Source of the DNA: Candidatus Methanosuratincola subterraneus
GTDB taxonomy: Archaea > Thermoproteota > Methanomethylicia > Methanomethylicales > Methanomethylicaceae
DNA: 64,000 nucleotides
Assembly (NCBI GenBank): GCA_004028775.1
Contig: RXGA01000004.1
Location: 1 to 64,000 of the forward strand
Direction of reading: 5' to 3'
Shown piece by piece: positions 12,352 through 19,920 of this stretch. Every line of letters begins with the position of its first letter. Position 1 is the first letter of the stretch. Made by a program: the position numbers and the translations under genes. A model generated the notes under the pieces. It saw only the letters and a list, made by a program, of their open reading frames with translations, did not search any database and was not told the DNA's origin.

Positions 12352-13027
12352 TCATTACACCACCAGCAGATGGAATCAGAACTGAAAGACCTCTGTTAAG
12401 AGTCAGTATTGAAGGCCTGATCTTTATCGTGCTGTATACGACAACGAGGGTTACGAACCCTTCAGCAAGACCGATCACCGAATGATGGATGCCCATCGCA
12501 GGGACAGCGATAGATACACCATACTGGAAAATTGGGGCTGAAAGACCCAGCTCAAGGCCTGCCGCCACTGCGCCCAGCACATCGCCAAGGAACGCACCGA
12601 AGAATATCCCGAAACTAACTGCGCCCCTTCCTCCTTTTTTGGAGACGAGCAAGTAGACGGCATATGGGACCATCACCCCTATTATGGCCATGTTCAGTAT
12701 GTTTGCCCCAAGGGCAGTGACCCCGCCATCCGCGAAGAGGAAACACTGCAGCACAAGTATAATTGCCATTGATATGCTTCCGAGCCAAGGACCCAAGAGA
12801 ATGCCCAAGGCGGGTGCTCCCAGCAGGTGCGCAGTAGTGCCGCCAATTATAGGGTAGTTAACCATCTGGACGGCAAAAAACAGTGCTGTCAGCAGCGCCA
12901 TTAGTGGGACGAGGCGATCGTCCACATTCCCTTTAACCTTTCTGAAAGAAATTGCTAAAACGGAAATTGCGAAAACATAAGTAATCACTATTATCGGTAA
13001 AGATAGGAATCCATCAGGTATGTGCAT
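12344..13027 (-). CDS. cbiM: Ni/Co ECF transporter substrate-binding subunit (CbiM/NikM)
   Basis: The start MHIPDGFLS at 13027 gives the N-terminal Met-His-x-x-Asp-Gly metal-binding loop that defines CbiM/NikM. A longer upstream frame runs into the RNase P RNA and is not used. The 227 residues hold about six helices, and GTTAHLLGAPALGILLGP is another conserved segment. It captures Ni2+ or Co2+ outside the membrane. Nickel fits better given hypF nearby in the genome and a NikR-like site in front of the gene, but sequence alone does not separate the two metals. Confidence 0.92.
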   Translation of the reverse strand: MHIPDGFLSLPIIVITYVFAISVLAISFRKVKGNVDDRLVPLMALLTALFFAVQMVNYPIIGGTTAHLLGAPALGILLGPWLGSISMAIILVLQCFLFADGGVTALGANILNMAIIGVMVPYAVYLLVSKKGGRGAVSFGIFFGAFLGDVLGAVAAGLELGLSAPIFQYGVSIAVPAMGIHHSVIGLAEGFVTLVVVYSTIKIRPSILTLNRGLSVLIPSAGGVMNE

Positions 13028-13034
13028 ATTAATC

Positions 13035-13062
13035 GTGTTATTTTTGTTAAAATGTGTAATAC
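13035..13062. promoter_or_regulatory. NikR-like inverted repeat upstream of cbiM
   Basis: GTGTTA-N16-TAATAC lies 8-35 bp upstream of the cbiM start. The half-sites and the 16-bp spacer match the layout of NikR operators (GTATGA-N16-TCATAC in E. coli). This is a candidate site; no nikR gene is in the window. Confidence 0.4.
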
Positions 13063-13150
13063 TTAAGGATTTTGTTACATATGGAACTAAGAAACATGGT
13101 CGGAACGGAATAAAATGAAGGAAAAGATTTATCGCACGCTGCGTAAGCAA

Positions 13151-13470
13151 GCTTTGGGGCGAGTTGGCGGGCGACTGACGGACCCTTCTGGGTCTGAGGA
13201 AACTCCACCCTCCATGTGGAACCGCGATGCCGTGAGGCATAGGGGGAGACCCCTGCTCTTGGAGCAGAAACGAGACGCCCGGAAGCGGATGTCAATGACT
13301 TGGCTCTAGCCGTCGAGAATGCTTCCGGTCACGTTGAAACGGCCAATCCGCGGGGAGCAAGGGCAAATAGAGGTCCATGAGGCCCACACGAGACCCGGGT
13401 AGCCTGCATAGTCGAATGTCGCCTAAAACAGAAGGTGGGTTACGGCCAACACGCCCCATCCCAAGGCAGT
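13151..13470 (+). ncRNA. rnpB: RNase P RNA (archaeal)
   Basis: The two universal P4-forming segments are present: GAGGAAACTCCACCC at 13196-13210 and ACAGAAGGTGGGTTA at 13428-13442, which pair through CCACC/GGTGG. P1 is TGGGGCG (13155-13161) with CGCCCCA (13452-13458), and P3 is GACCC-TTCT-GGGTC (13181-13194). A TATA-like AGATTTATC at 13125-13133 places transcription start near 13151. The RNA is the catalytic subunit that matures tRNA 5' ends. End positions are approximate. Confidence 0.92.
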
Positions 13471-13584
13471 TATTTTTGAAATCAATAGGGTGCATTTTCA
13501 TTCAAGCTATGTCATTTTTTATTTTAATAAACGCTAATAAATAAAGATTATCAATATTTATGTACAATTATTTTAAGGTATTGA

Positions 13585-13824
13585 ATGAAAAATAAAACCA
13601 AGATGAAGTCGACAGACAAAGTTAAATAATTTGGTATAGCAGAGGGCATAATTCTATTTTCCTCGATTTTGATTTTACATAGCGTCTGGACCATTCTTGA
13701 CAATTACTTAGGCGAGAACTGCCTTTTCGAGATCTAGGCACTGGGCATAATATTGATGGCATTTGCATCATACATACTCAATCGGAAGTCTGAATGCACG
13801 ACCAACGAGCTTAAAAAGAAATAA
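13585..13824 (+). pseudogene. Small membrane-protein gene with two in-frame stop codons
   Basis: From the ATG at 13585 one frame reads 80 codons to the terminal TAA at 13822. It is interrupted by TAA at 13627-13629 and TAG at 13735-13737. Between the stops the translation is protein-like: a hydrophobic helix (GIILFSSILILHSVW), a loop (DNYLGENCLFE) and a second helix (LGIILMAFASYI), then a basic tail ending LKKK. Both stops could come from CAA/CAG by a single C-to-T change. The 380 bp between RNase P RNA and the ECF gene otherwise hold nothing recognisable. Family unknown. Confidence 0.45.
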
Positions 13825-13851
13825 CGAAGTTTGTCAAAAACAAAAGTCAAC

Positions 13852-14583
13852 ATGCATATACGAAAGCATATTAAAAAGCAAGATTTTTTACCTCTCATGG
13901 AAGCGCGAACGATCTCAATCGTGGGACTGATGGCAGCTGTTTATGCAGTAGTGACGCTCTTGCCAGGATTTCCAGTAATTGGTGCGCCAGGATCCGAGAT
14001 AGATCTAGCAAGGAGCCTAGAGCCGATTTATGGGATCATGATGGGCACTTATTTCGGCCCTTTGGCTGCTTTCCTAGGGGCGATCCTGGGAAAAATACTG
14101 AGCGGGGAGAGCGGAAGCCTACTTTTCACTCCTCTTGCGCTAGCATCGACATTGAGCGCCGCACTAATCTACAAAGGGAAGGCCGGGAAGATCCCTGGCT
14201 GGACCATCTCGGGGCTAATTTTGACTGTAATGATTGCCATTTGGAGCACCACACAGCAAGCACATAATGCACCCTATTTTGCGTTGCCACACGTCGCAGC
14301 AGCAGCAATAGCATTTGGAGCAGGGGGCAAACTCAACAAATCACTCAGGAGCGGCAAGATGGAAATGGCGCCGGGGGTATTTCTTGTTAGCTTCATCTCC
14401 ACAATGACAGGCAATATGCTCGGGAATTTGATTTTTGTAGCAGTGTACAACCCAAGCCCTTATTTCTTTGTGCCTATGCTTGCGATAACTTTGCCTGAAA
14501 GGCTATTTATTTCACTGGCTTCAACAATAATTGGAGTGCCACTGATTGTTGGGGTCAGAAGAGTGGCTAAATTGAGCACATGA
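13852..14583 (+). CDS. ECF transporter S component (substrate-binding membrane subunit)
   Basis: The 243-residue protein has about six hydrophobic helices and an N-terminal amphipathic segment. It shows the pattern of ECF S components: a small membrane protein with PIYGIMMGTYFGPLAAFLGAI and a GNMLGNLIFVAVYNP segment. Its substrate cannot be read from sequence. It has no ATPase or T subunit of its own and would need shared ones, possibly CbiQ/CbiO encoded 2 kb away. The ATG at 13852 (MHIRKHIKK) was chosen; a TTG at 13831 is possible. Confidence 0.7.
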   Translation: MHIRKHIKKQDFLPLMEARTISIVGLMAAVYAVVTLLPGFPVIGAPGSEIDLARSLEPIYGIMMGTYFGPLAAFLGAILGKILSGESGSLLFTPLALASTLSAALIYKGKAGKIPGWTISGLILTVMIAIWSTTQQAHNAPYFALPHVAAAAIAFGAGGKLNKSLRSGKMEMAPGVFLVSFISTMTGNMLGNLIFVAVYNPSPYFFVPMLAITLPERLFISLASTIIGVPLIVGVRRVAKLST

Positions 14584-14629
14584 AAAGCTCATATCTGCGG
14601 TTCATAAGATTCTGGAGAGTCCCAAACAT

Positions 14630-14720
14630 GCTTTAGTCTTTTCGATATTTTCCCATCTACCCTAGACCGCCTGGGGCCAGTTCTCCTGATTTTGGGGATT
14701 TTTCTTTTCAAGACTAAAGC
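14630..14720. repeat. 11-bp perfect inverted repeat enclosing 69 bp
   Basis: GCTTTAGTCTT (14630-14640) and AAGACTAAAGC (14710-14720) are perfectly complementary. The enclosed sequence contains a smaller CTGGGGCCAG palindrome (14671-14680). It lies between the convergent ECF S-component and tsr3 genes. It may be a small structured RNA or the ends of a miniature element; nothing decides between these. Confidence 0.4.
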
Positions 14721-14802
14721 CATTTTGTGTCGTATAATAGTTCACTGTCGAAGTATTTAATCCTATTCCAAGGCATTAAACGAAATAAAATTCGACTATT
14801 GT

Positions 14803-15339
14803 CTAACTCTTTCCTTCATGGTTGGTTACCCCATAAAGCGACAGGTACTCTCTCTCGATTTCCCTAATTTCTTCCTGGGACTTTGCTTTTGAGTATAGAG
14901 AGAGAGGCTCGGCGTTCAGAGTTAAGAAGGCAGCACCCCACTTCGCCTTCGACAGCAGTAAAGAGGAATCTTCAGCGAAACCCATTATGTATAGGGCCGC
15001 AGCCAGAGCCTCAAGGGTACTCAGCCGGTAAGGGACAGAGTAGTTGACTGGGTTGGCTGCCAGCAAGAATGGAAGCTTTCTTTGAGCCAGGCTGCGCGGG
15101 ATCCGTTCTGATTGGAACTGGTTCCAAGAGCAGTCTATCGCTGCGAGAGCTCCCCTGGATACGATTTCTTTGTCGCCTGGCGAGAGTACGTTCTCGCAAA
15201 ATGGATAAAGCAACAGGCTGCCGCGAGGTATTCCGCGGATGTTGTATACGATCTCAGCGAGGCGCAACTTCCCCAGTTTAAGCGCTGTACATTTTTTCAC
15301 ATCGCACTCGCGTTTATGGTAAATGTATATCCTTGGCAA
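14803..15339 (-). CDS. tsr3: Tsr3: 16S rRNA aminocarboxypropyltransferase
   Basis: This 178-residue protein matches the Tsr3 (DUF367) family. It has an N-terminal YHKRECDVKKCTALKLG block, a central AIDCSW, the signature RKLPFLLAANPVNYSVPYRL, and STLEALAAALYIMGF. The family transfers the aminocarboxypropyl group of SAM to a hypermodified uridine of small-subunit rRNA. It is divergent from the RAM-domain gene. The start is at the first ATG, which gives the usual short N-terminus. Confidence 0.93.
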   Translation of the reverse strand: MPRIYIYHKRECDVKKCTALKLGKLRLAEIVYNIRGIPRGSLLLYPFCENVLSPGDKEIVSRGALAAIDCSWNQFQSERIPRSLAQRKLPFLLAANPVNYSVPYRLSTLEALAAALYIMGFAEDSSLLLSKAKWGAAFLTLNAEPLSLYSKAKSQEEIREIEREYLSLYGVTNHEGKS

Positions 15340-15406
15340 ACAAGGCGCCCCACATCAGGATTTAAAATACTTAAGCCGCATATAACATTGATTTGACTGT
15401 GGGAAA

Positions 15407-15643
15407 ATGATTGCCTTCATAATGATAAACACTTCTGCCGGGGCAGAGGAGGAAGTCTTCAACCAGCTCTATAAAATGGAGGGTGTCTTGGAAGCCCACC
15501 TAGTGTACGGCGTCTACGATATACTCGTTAAGGCTGAAATCGAAGAGACTAAGGATAAAGAAAAAGAGGACGTCGTGGGAAGGATCCGCCAGATTAAAAA
15601 AGTGCAGTCCACAATGACTCTAGTCGTCTTAAAAAGCCATTGA
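15407..15643 (+). CDS. Stand-alone RAM (Lrp/AsnC effector-binding) domain protein
   Basis: The 78 residues form one alpha-beta RAM domain: IAFIMINTSAGAEEEVF, then EGVLEAHLVYGVYDILVKAE, then a final MTLVVL strand. It lacks the DNA-binding half of Lrp/AsnC regulators. Such stand-alone domains assemble into rings and bind amino acids or act as partners of full-length Lrp proteins. It is 13 bp upstream of tiaS and probably co-transcribed. Confidence 0.9.
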   Translation: MIAFIMINTSAGAEEEVFNQLYKMEGVLEAHLVYGVYDILVKAEIEETKDKEKEDVVGRIRQIKKVQSTMTLVVLKSH

Positions 15644-15656
15644 AAGGTAGCACTAC

Positions 15657-16982
15657 ATGCCGACATACCACCTGGGTATCGACGACACCGATTCCCTAAA
15701 GAAAGGGTGCACGACCTACGTCGGCGCCCTACTCATGGAAAGGCTGCTTCCGCAAGCCACTTTCATTGATTTCCCCAACCTAATACGGCTAAACCCAAAC
15801 ATCCCATGGAAGTCAAGGGGGAATGCGGCAATCTGCCTGAGAATCTCGACCCCAATGGACTGCGATTATATTCTGAAGATGGCAGAGGAGGTCGTTGAGG
15901 AGAACAGGGATCGGCAGGACGAAAAGAACCAACCAGGCATTGCCCTCGTACAAGGCGAGGTGCCCGACAGGCTGAAACGCTTTGGGAGGAGAGCGCTGTA
16001 CGACGTCATTTCTACCGAGGATGCAATTTGCCTGGCGCGCGAGTTGGGCATAAAGTACAAGACGATTAAAGGTGGAAGGGGACTAGTCGGAGCCCTTGCA
16101 GCGATAGGGAACACGCTCGAAGGTGACCACACATATGAATTGATAGTCTACAGGAAAAAAGAGACGTGGGAAAGACCAAGGCAGGTTGATCGAGAAAGCG
16201 TTGTAGAGATGGACAAGGAAACATACCCCTACACCTTCAACAACCTCGATTATGAGACGGGCAGAGTCCTGATCACGCCACATGGTCCAGACCCAATACT
16301 CTTCGGTGTAAGGGGCGAGAGCCCAGGCGTACTCAAGCAAGCTCTAAAGCTGCTAAAGTTCTCTGGCGGAGAGAGATGGGTCATCTACCGTAGCAACCAA
16401 GGAACAGAGGCCCACTTTGTAAACAAATCATCTGTGGCTGAACTGAGACCGTACCAGGCCGCAGTTATAGAGGGGGAGTTGACAGGGGCCCCTAAAGTGA
16501 TCCGCGGCGGGCACGTAATAGCAGAGCTTGGCGACGCGACAGGAAGAATCGATATTGCAGCATACGAAAAGTCAGGAGGTGTCCAGAAGGTTTTGAGAGA
16601 TCTCCTGCCAGGAGATCGTGTGCGTGCCTACGGCGGGGTGAACCCACACGAAGGGGAGGCGCCAAAGCTTACGCTCAACTTGGAAAAACTCGAGGTCCTG
16701 GAGCTGGTATTAGCGATAGCCAGGAACCCCGTTTGTGAAAAATGCAAGGTCAGGATGAAAGCCAAGGGCAGAAACAAGGGGTATAAATGCGAAAAATGCG
16801 GCAAGGAGGCGAAGGAGCCCGTAATGGAAAAGCTGGAAAGGAAGGTAAAAGAAGGTGTTTTTCTCCCTCCCCCGAGATCGGTTCGCCACCTCACGAAGCC
16901 TCTGCAAAGATACGGGATGGAAAAGACCTGGGTAGGCGTCTCAGTAGATTCCTTTTTCGGCCTTATCAATGCCAAGGACTAG
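15657..16982 (+). CDS. tiaS: TiaS: tRNA(Ile2) agmatidine synthase
   Basis: This 441-residue protein begins MPTYHLGIDDTDSLKKGC, containing the GIDDTD signature. It continues through the TiaS domain, an OB-fold (about residues 275-360) and a C-terminal zinc ribbon with two Cys-x2-Cys pairs (CEKC, CEKC, about residues 359-381). TiaS attaches agmatine to C34 of the CAU-anticodon tRNA-Ile so it reads AUA. The target tRNA is not in this window. Its 3' end overlaps a convergent hypothetical gene by 42 bp. Confidence 0.95.
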   Translation: MPTYHLGIDDTDSLKKGCTTYVGALLMERLLPQATFIDFPNLIRLNPNIPWKSRGNAAICLRISTPMDCDYILKMAEEVVEENRDRQDEKNQPGIALVQGEVPDRLKRFGRRALYDVISTEDAICLARELGIKYKTIKGGRGLVGALAAIGNTLEGDHTYELIVYRKKETWERPRQVDRESVVEMDKETYPYTFNNLDYETGRVLITPHGPDPILFGVRGESPGVLKQALKLLKFSGGERWVIYRSNQGTEAHFVNKSSVAELRPYQAAVIEGELTGAPKVIRGGHVIAELGDATGRIDIAAYEKSGGVQKVLRDLLPGDRVRAYGGVNPHEGEAPKLTLNLEKLEVLELVLAIARNPVCEKCKVRMKAKGRNKGYKCEKCGKEAKEPVMEKLERKVKEGVFLPPPRSVRHLTKPLQRYGMEKTWVGVSVDSFFGLINAKD

Positions 16983-17228
16983 CCTTAGAAAACCAGGGTC
17001 GGAACCCGCAGGAGGGACAACCAGATCAGTATGCCTAAATGCTTCAACAGGAATTCCTTTCGTGACGACAAAGGAATGCAACTCGGACAACTTTTCCTTG
17101 AATTTCTCATCATCTCCCTCTTCCAACATTCGAAAAAGAGCTTCCCCAGCCCGGATGATTCCGCTTTCCAAGGTTGCAGGGACCTCATACTTGCCCTTAT
17201 TCGAGAGAAGGACGATCATGCTCCGCAC
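16941..17228 (-). CDS. Hypothetical protein, 95 aa
   Basis: The family is not recognised. The protein is mostly helical and acidic in the middle (MLEEGDDEKFKEKLSELHSF), with a hydrophobic N-terminal strand (SMIVLLSNKGKYEVPA). A second Met at residue 4 is an alternative start. It overlaps the end of tiaS by 42 bp in convergent orientation. Composition and the clean reading frame favour a real gene. Confidence 0.6.
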   Translation of the reverse strand: MRSMIVLLSNKGKYEVPATLESGIIRAGEALFRMLEEGDDEKFKEKLSELHSFVVTKGIPVEAFRHTDLVVPPAGSDPGFLRLVLGIDKAEKGIY

Positions 17229-17270
17229 GGGAATAAATGAAGCGCCCAGGCTTATAGAAATTTCTTAATT

Positions 17271-17366
17271 TGGTAGCGGGGGGTGGATTTGAACCACCGA
17301 TCTCGGGGTTTCTCAACCGACGGGGCTTATGAGCCCCGCGGGATAACCTGGCTACCCCACCCCGCT
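17271..17366 (-). tRNA. Initiator tRNA-Met(CAT) with an 18-nt intron
   Basis: The body AGCGGGGTGGGGTAGCC with A1-T72, an anticodon stem of GGGG/CCCC and encoded CCA marks the initiator. The anticodon arm reads CGGGG-CTCATA-[intron]-A-CCCCG. The intron is 17310-17327, between positions 37 and 38. The splice region forms a textbook bulge-helix-bulge: central helix CTCA/TGAG with 3-nt bulges TAA and AAA and an inner GCC/GGT helix. Cutting at the usual sites restores the 7-nt loop CTCATAA. Confidence 0.95.
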
Positions 17367-17522
17367 ATTCGGCATAAAATTACCGTTTTCAGAAAAGAAA
17401 ACAAGGGGCTAAACTTATAAACTTTTCATAAAGACCAAACTAACCGAGATTCTGGTTGTTGGTTTTGTAAAGAAAGAGTCAAAGCTTTAGTGCAAAACAA
17501 AGAACTATAATTACTGGTCAAA

Positions 17523-17852
17523 ATGCGAGCTCTAGAACATGTGCAGAAAGAAGGAAAGATGATCCCAATGGTGAAAGGTGGAGAGCGATTCTTCCTGAAA
17601 ATATTTGAGCGTAATTCGATTTTCTCGGCTGATCTATGGGTATTCGACACTTACCCCGGCGATGAGTTCAAGGGCATCCCAATTAGGATCAACCATTTGA
17701 GCGCTACAGCCCCGTCCTTCGGAGAGCTTATCGCAGCCTATAAGAGAATGGGGTTTAAGGTGCTCCACCCGTACCATAAATACCCAAAGTGGTTCCTCGA
17801 CAACGCCTTTGAGGAAAAGGTCAACATGTATTATCGCGGAATGCGGACCTGA
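17523..17852 (+). CDS. Hypothetical protein, 109 aa
   Basis: No family is recognised. The protein is soluble and mixed alpha/beta, with many aromatic residues (ADLWVFDTYP, PYHKYPKWF) and no signal peptide or metal motif. Its end overlaps the next minus-strand frame by 32 bp. The ATG at 17523 was used; internal Met residues at positions 13 and 16 are alternatives. Confidence 0.6.
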   Translation: MRALEHVQKEGKMIPMVKGGERFFLKIFERNSIFSADLWVFDTYPGDEFKGIPIRINHLSATAPSFGELIAAYKRMGFKVLHPYHKYPKWFLDNAFEEKVNMYYRGMRT

Positions 17853-18018
17853 ATAGGCTTAGAAGGACCGAAATCTCGTTTTCACTGATCTGCAAAAGAT
17901 TTGACAAACCATTCACCAATTCTTCTACGGCACCAGATTCCATCTTTTCTAGATCCAATCCAAGCGAGATGATCTTGGCAAGAACATTGGCCGGGCTTGG
18001 AGGGGAAGGCTTGATCAT
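17821..18018 (-). CDS. Hypothetical small protein, 65 aa
   Basis: This is a helical, acidic, Leu-rich peptide (ISLGLDLEKMESGAVEELV, then ISVLLSLFRS). It overlaps the preceding plus-strand gene tail by 32 bp. It could be a real small gene or a chance frame; the regular heptad-like hydrophobic pattern slightly favours a gene. Confidence 0.4.
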   Translation of the reverse strand: MIKPSPPSPANVLAKIISLGLDLEKMESGAVEELVNGLSNLLQISENEISVLLSLFRSAFRDNTC

Positions 18019-18138
18019 AGGAAGTTCACTAATTTTTATCTTATTGCTGTGTTAATAAGCTTTGACATCAGATCAAAGTGCCGTCGGGTAAAAACGCTAG
18101 CGGCAGTTATTTTATAGGAAAAAATAGATGATTATCTT

Positions 18139-18414
18139 ATGAAAATCGAATTCTTCACCAGCGAGACTTGTGCAAACTGTAAGATGCTGAAGAAACACTT
18201 GAGAGCGGTTCTTGGCGAAATTGGGGAGGATTATGATAAGGTCGTTTTGGAAAAAAGCATCGAAAACAGCGAGGTGTTGGCTGAACTATTAATGCTCAAT
18301 ATTGACTCGGTGCCGATAATCCGGATCGGGGAAGACATATTTGGCTGGGAAAAGCTCAAGGACAGGGCCAGCCTAAAAAAGATATTGATGGACCATAAAA
18401 ATGATTTTAGATGA
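18139..18414 (+). CDS. Small thioredoxin/glutaredoxin-like protein
   Basis: The 91 residues form a thioredoxin fold with the active-site pair C11-A-N-C14 after the first strand (IEFFTSETCANC). It has a cis-proline strand SVPIIRIGEDIFGW and a final helix. It would act as a cytosolic thiol-disulfide reductase or carrier. The TATA-like TTATTTTATAGG at about 18108 and the short leader fit a monocistronic gene. It is convergent with the next gene, 8 bp away. Confidence 0.85.
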   Translation: MKIEFFTSETCANCKMLKKHLRAVLGEIGEDYDKVVLEKSIENSEVLAELLMLNIDSVPIIRIGEDIFGWEKLKDRASLKKILMDHKNDFR

Positions 18415-18422
18415 TTAGGACA

Positions 18423-18995
18423 TTATACCATCGCCAGGGCGCAGATTATGCGACCTATCAACAAGTCCACCTTTCCAAAACACTCCTTCAGTTTTTCAAG
18501 GTCCCGAGTATAGTAGTAATCCCCTTCATCGTTGACTAAAAAGTCGCCACCCTTGTAGGTAATCATCGAATCCACGAACTTCAGAATTTCGCATATGAGC
18601 ACATGTACGGAAAGTGGCGCAAATTGGGTCTTTACAAAAGTGTAAGGCAGTTGCCAGACGCTTTCTCCGCCTAACTCATAAAAGGTTATTTCGAAAGACT
18701 CGCATGCAGGGTGCAAGTCAGCCAGGATGCCCTTCTTCTTTGTCGGTGTGCGAGGCTGCTTAGTATTTGGCCTGAAAGTGTAGACGAAAGATCCTTTTTG
18801 GACCCAGGACGGCACTGGTTTCAGATTGACCAAAGCCTTAGCCCTCTCAAAGTCCTCATCCGACTCAAACCCATCCAAAGGTTTTATGTCAGTGACGTTG
18901 TTTTCCCTGAGCATTTCTTTGACCTGGGTCAATATTTCCGAGATGTAATCCTCGTTGCATAAAACAACGCCTCTGTAGTGAATGGTCACCCCCAT
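18423..18995 (-). CDS. Hypothetical protein, 190 aa
   Basis: The start MGVTIHYRGVVLCNEDYI at 18995 has a GGGGGA ribosome site 6 bp upstream, so the longer upstream frame was rejected. It is a soluble mixed alpha/beta protein with no transmembrane segment. I do not recognise the family. It is divergently transcribed from the small zinc-finger gene at 19090. Confidence 0.7.
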   Translation of the reverse strand: MGVTIHYRGVVLCNEDYISEILTQVKEMLRENNVTDIKPLDGFESDEDFERAKALVNLKPVPSWVQKGSFVYTFRPNTKQPRTPTKKKGILADLHPACESFEITFYELGGESVWQLPYTFVKTQFAPLSVHVLICEILKFVDSMITYKGGDFLVNDEGDYYYTRDLEKLKECFGKVDLLIGRIICALAMV

Positions 18996-19089
18996 ACAAC
19001 ATCCCCCAATAAGGTATTCGCTTTTTAAAAGCAGAGGGGGCAATTGTGAAAGATTTTTATGTTCAATTTGGGAAGTCTTCTCGATCAAA

Positions 19090-19263
19090 ATGGTAAAAGG
19101 GGTCTGCTGTATCTGCCACAAGAATATCGGCGGTTTTTTAGAAGAGAGAGCGTGGAGATGCGAGGGCTGTGGCAGGCTTTACTGCAAGAAGTGCGTTCCT
19201 AAGAGAAAAGGGCTATTGTCGGATCACCCCGTGTGTCCCAGGTGCGGCAGAATGTTGAAGTGA
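19090..19263 (+). CDS. Small treble-clef/RING-like zinc protein, 57 aa
   Basis: The ATG at 19090 (MVKGVCCICHKNIGG) begins a protein with four Cys-x2-Cys pairs or near-pairs: CCIC, CEGC, CKKC and CPRC. This is enough to bind two zinc ions. The order resembles FYVE/RING-type or zinc-ribbon fingers that mediate protein or RNA contacts. No other domain is present. It shares an intergenic region with the divergent hypothetical gene. Confidence 0.75.
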   Translation: MVKGVCCICHKNIGGFLEERAWRCEGCGRLYCKKCVPKRKGLLSDHPVCPRCGRMLK

Positions 19264-19593
19264 CGAGTTGCACGGCTTTTAGTCATAGATAATTCAATCA
19301 AAGCTTTTTTCTAGAAAAAGCAAACAGAAAAGATTTGTCTACTTTTCAAAGAAATATGGTGGACTGCGATGCAAGTCTATAAAGGATCCAAGGCACGAGC
19401 AGCGTAATATCAGGAAATATCGCACGTCCTGTCAAAGCCTCAAGGAGCAAGAAGAACTCAAGCAGGGCCTTAATGAGATTTGCGTTTTGATGGGTAGGTT
19501 CTTCTGATCCTGTACCTATTTGGAATTGTTCCCGATGAAGCCAGGATTCTGCACGGGCTTTTGTAGAACTTAATGATTGTAAGATAATATTGT
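19264..19593 (+). other. Gene-poor stretch with a possible coding remnant at 19325-19507
   Basis: No complete gene is seen. One plus-strand frame is open from 19325 to the stop at 19505-19507 without a convincing start. It reads protein-like, basic sequence (VYFSKKYGGLRCKSIKDPRH, then RKYRTSCQSLKEQEELKQGL). The composition resembles the end of a DDE transposase, but this is a weak impression. Confidence 0.25.
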
Positions 19594-19899
19594 TTAAATC
19601 TTGTTTACAATATCATTGAATTCCTTTGCGAGTTGTTTCAGCTGGTCTTTAGTCCAAGCACGCTTTATCTCCAAGAGCGCTTGAATTATCCTGGCTGTAA
19701 CTTCGTCATTCGGATAACATTTCTTTTCCGTAGCCAAATATCTGTAAAGTTGTGTCCTTGAAATGTTTGTTATCTTTGAGGTCTTGTATATGGAGCCGTA
19801 GACTTCTAGGAGGTTTTTCAGGAATAGTATTCGATACTCGTTCGGGATGTATTGTGAAATCAGTTGTATTATCTCAAAAGAGGAGTTGGTTCGGGACAT
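19594..19899 (-). CDS. Helix-turn-helix DNA-binding protein
   Basis: The start MSRTNSSFEII (residue 8 of the longest frame, 19899) gives a 101-residue protein. The segment YGSIYKTSKITNISRTQLYRYL is a clear HTH with a recognition helix near SRTQLYRYL. A C-terminal helical tail (TKDQLKQLAKEFNDIVNKI) may mediate dimerisation. It is the first of several regulators in this AT-rich region and faces away from the long non-coding stretch upstream. Target genes are unknown. Confidence 0.7.
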   Translation of the reverse strand: MSRTNSSFEIIQLISQYIPNEYRILFLKNLLEVYGSIYKTSKITNISRTQLYRYLATEKKCYPNDEVTARIIQALLEIKRAWTKDQLKQLAKEFNDIVNKI

Positions 19900-19920
19900 T
19901 TTGATCGGATAATTATGCAA

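Noticed and set aside
13028-13240. Extended N-terminus of CbiM
   Set aside because: It would run antisense through RNase P RNA; MHIPDG at 13027 must be N-terminal for metal binding.
13735-13737. Pyrrolysine decoding of the TAG in the small membrane-protein frame
   Set aside because: An earlier TAA in the same frame would also need reading through, so decay is simpler.
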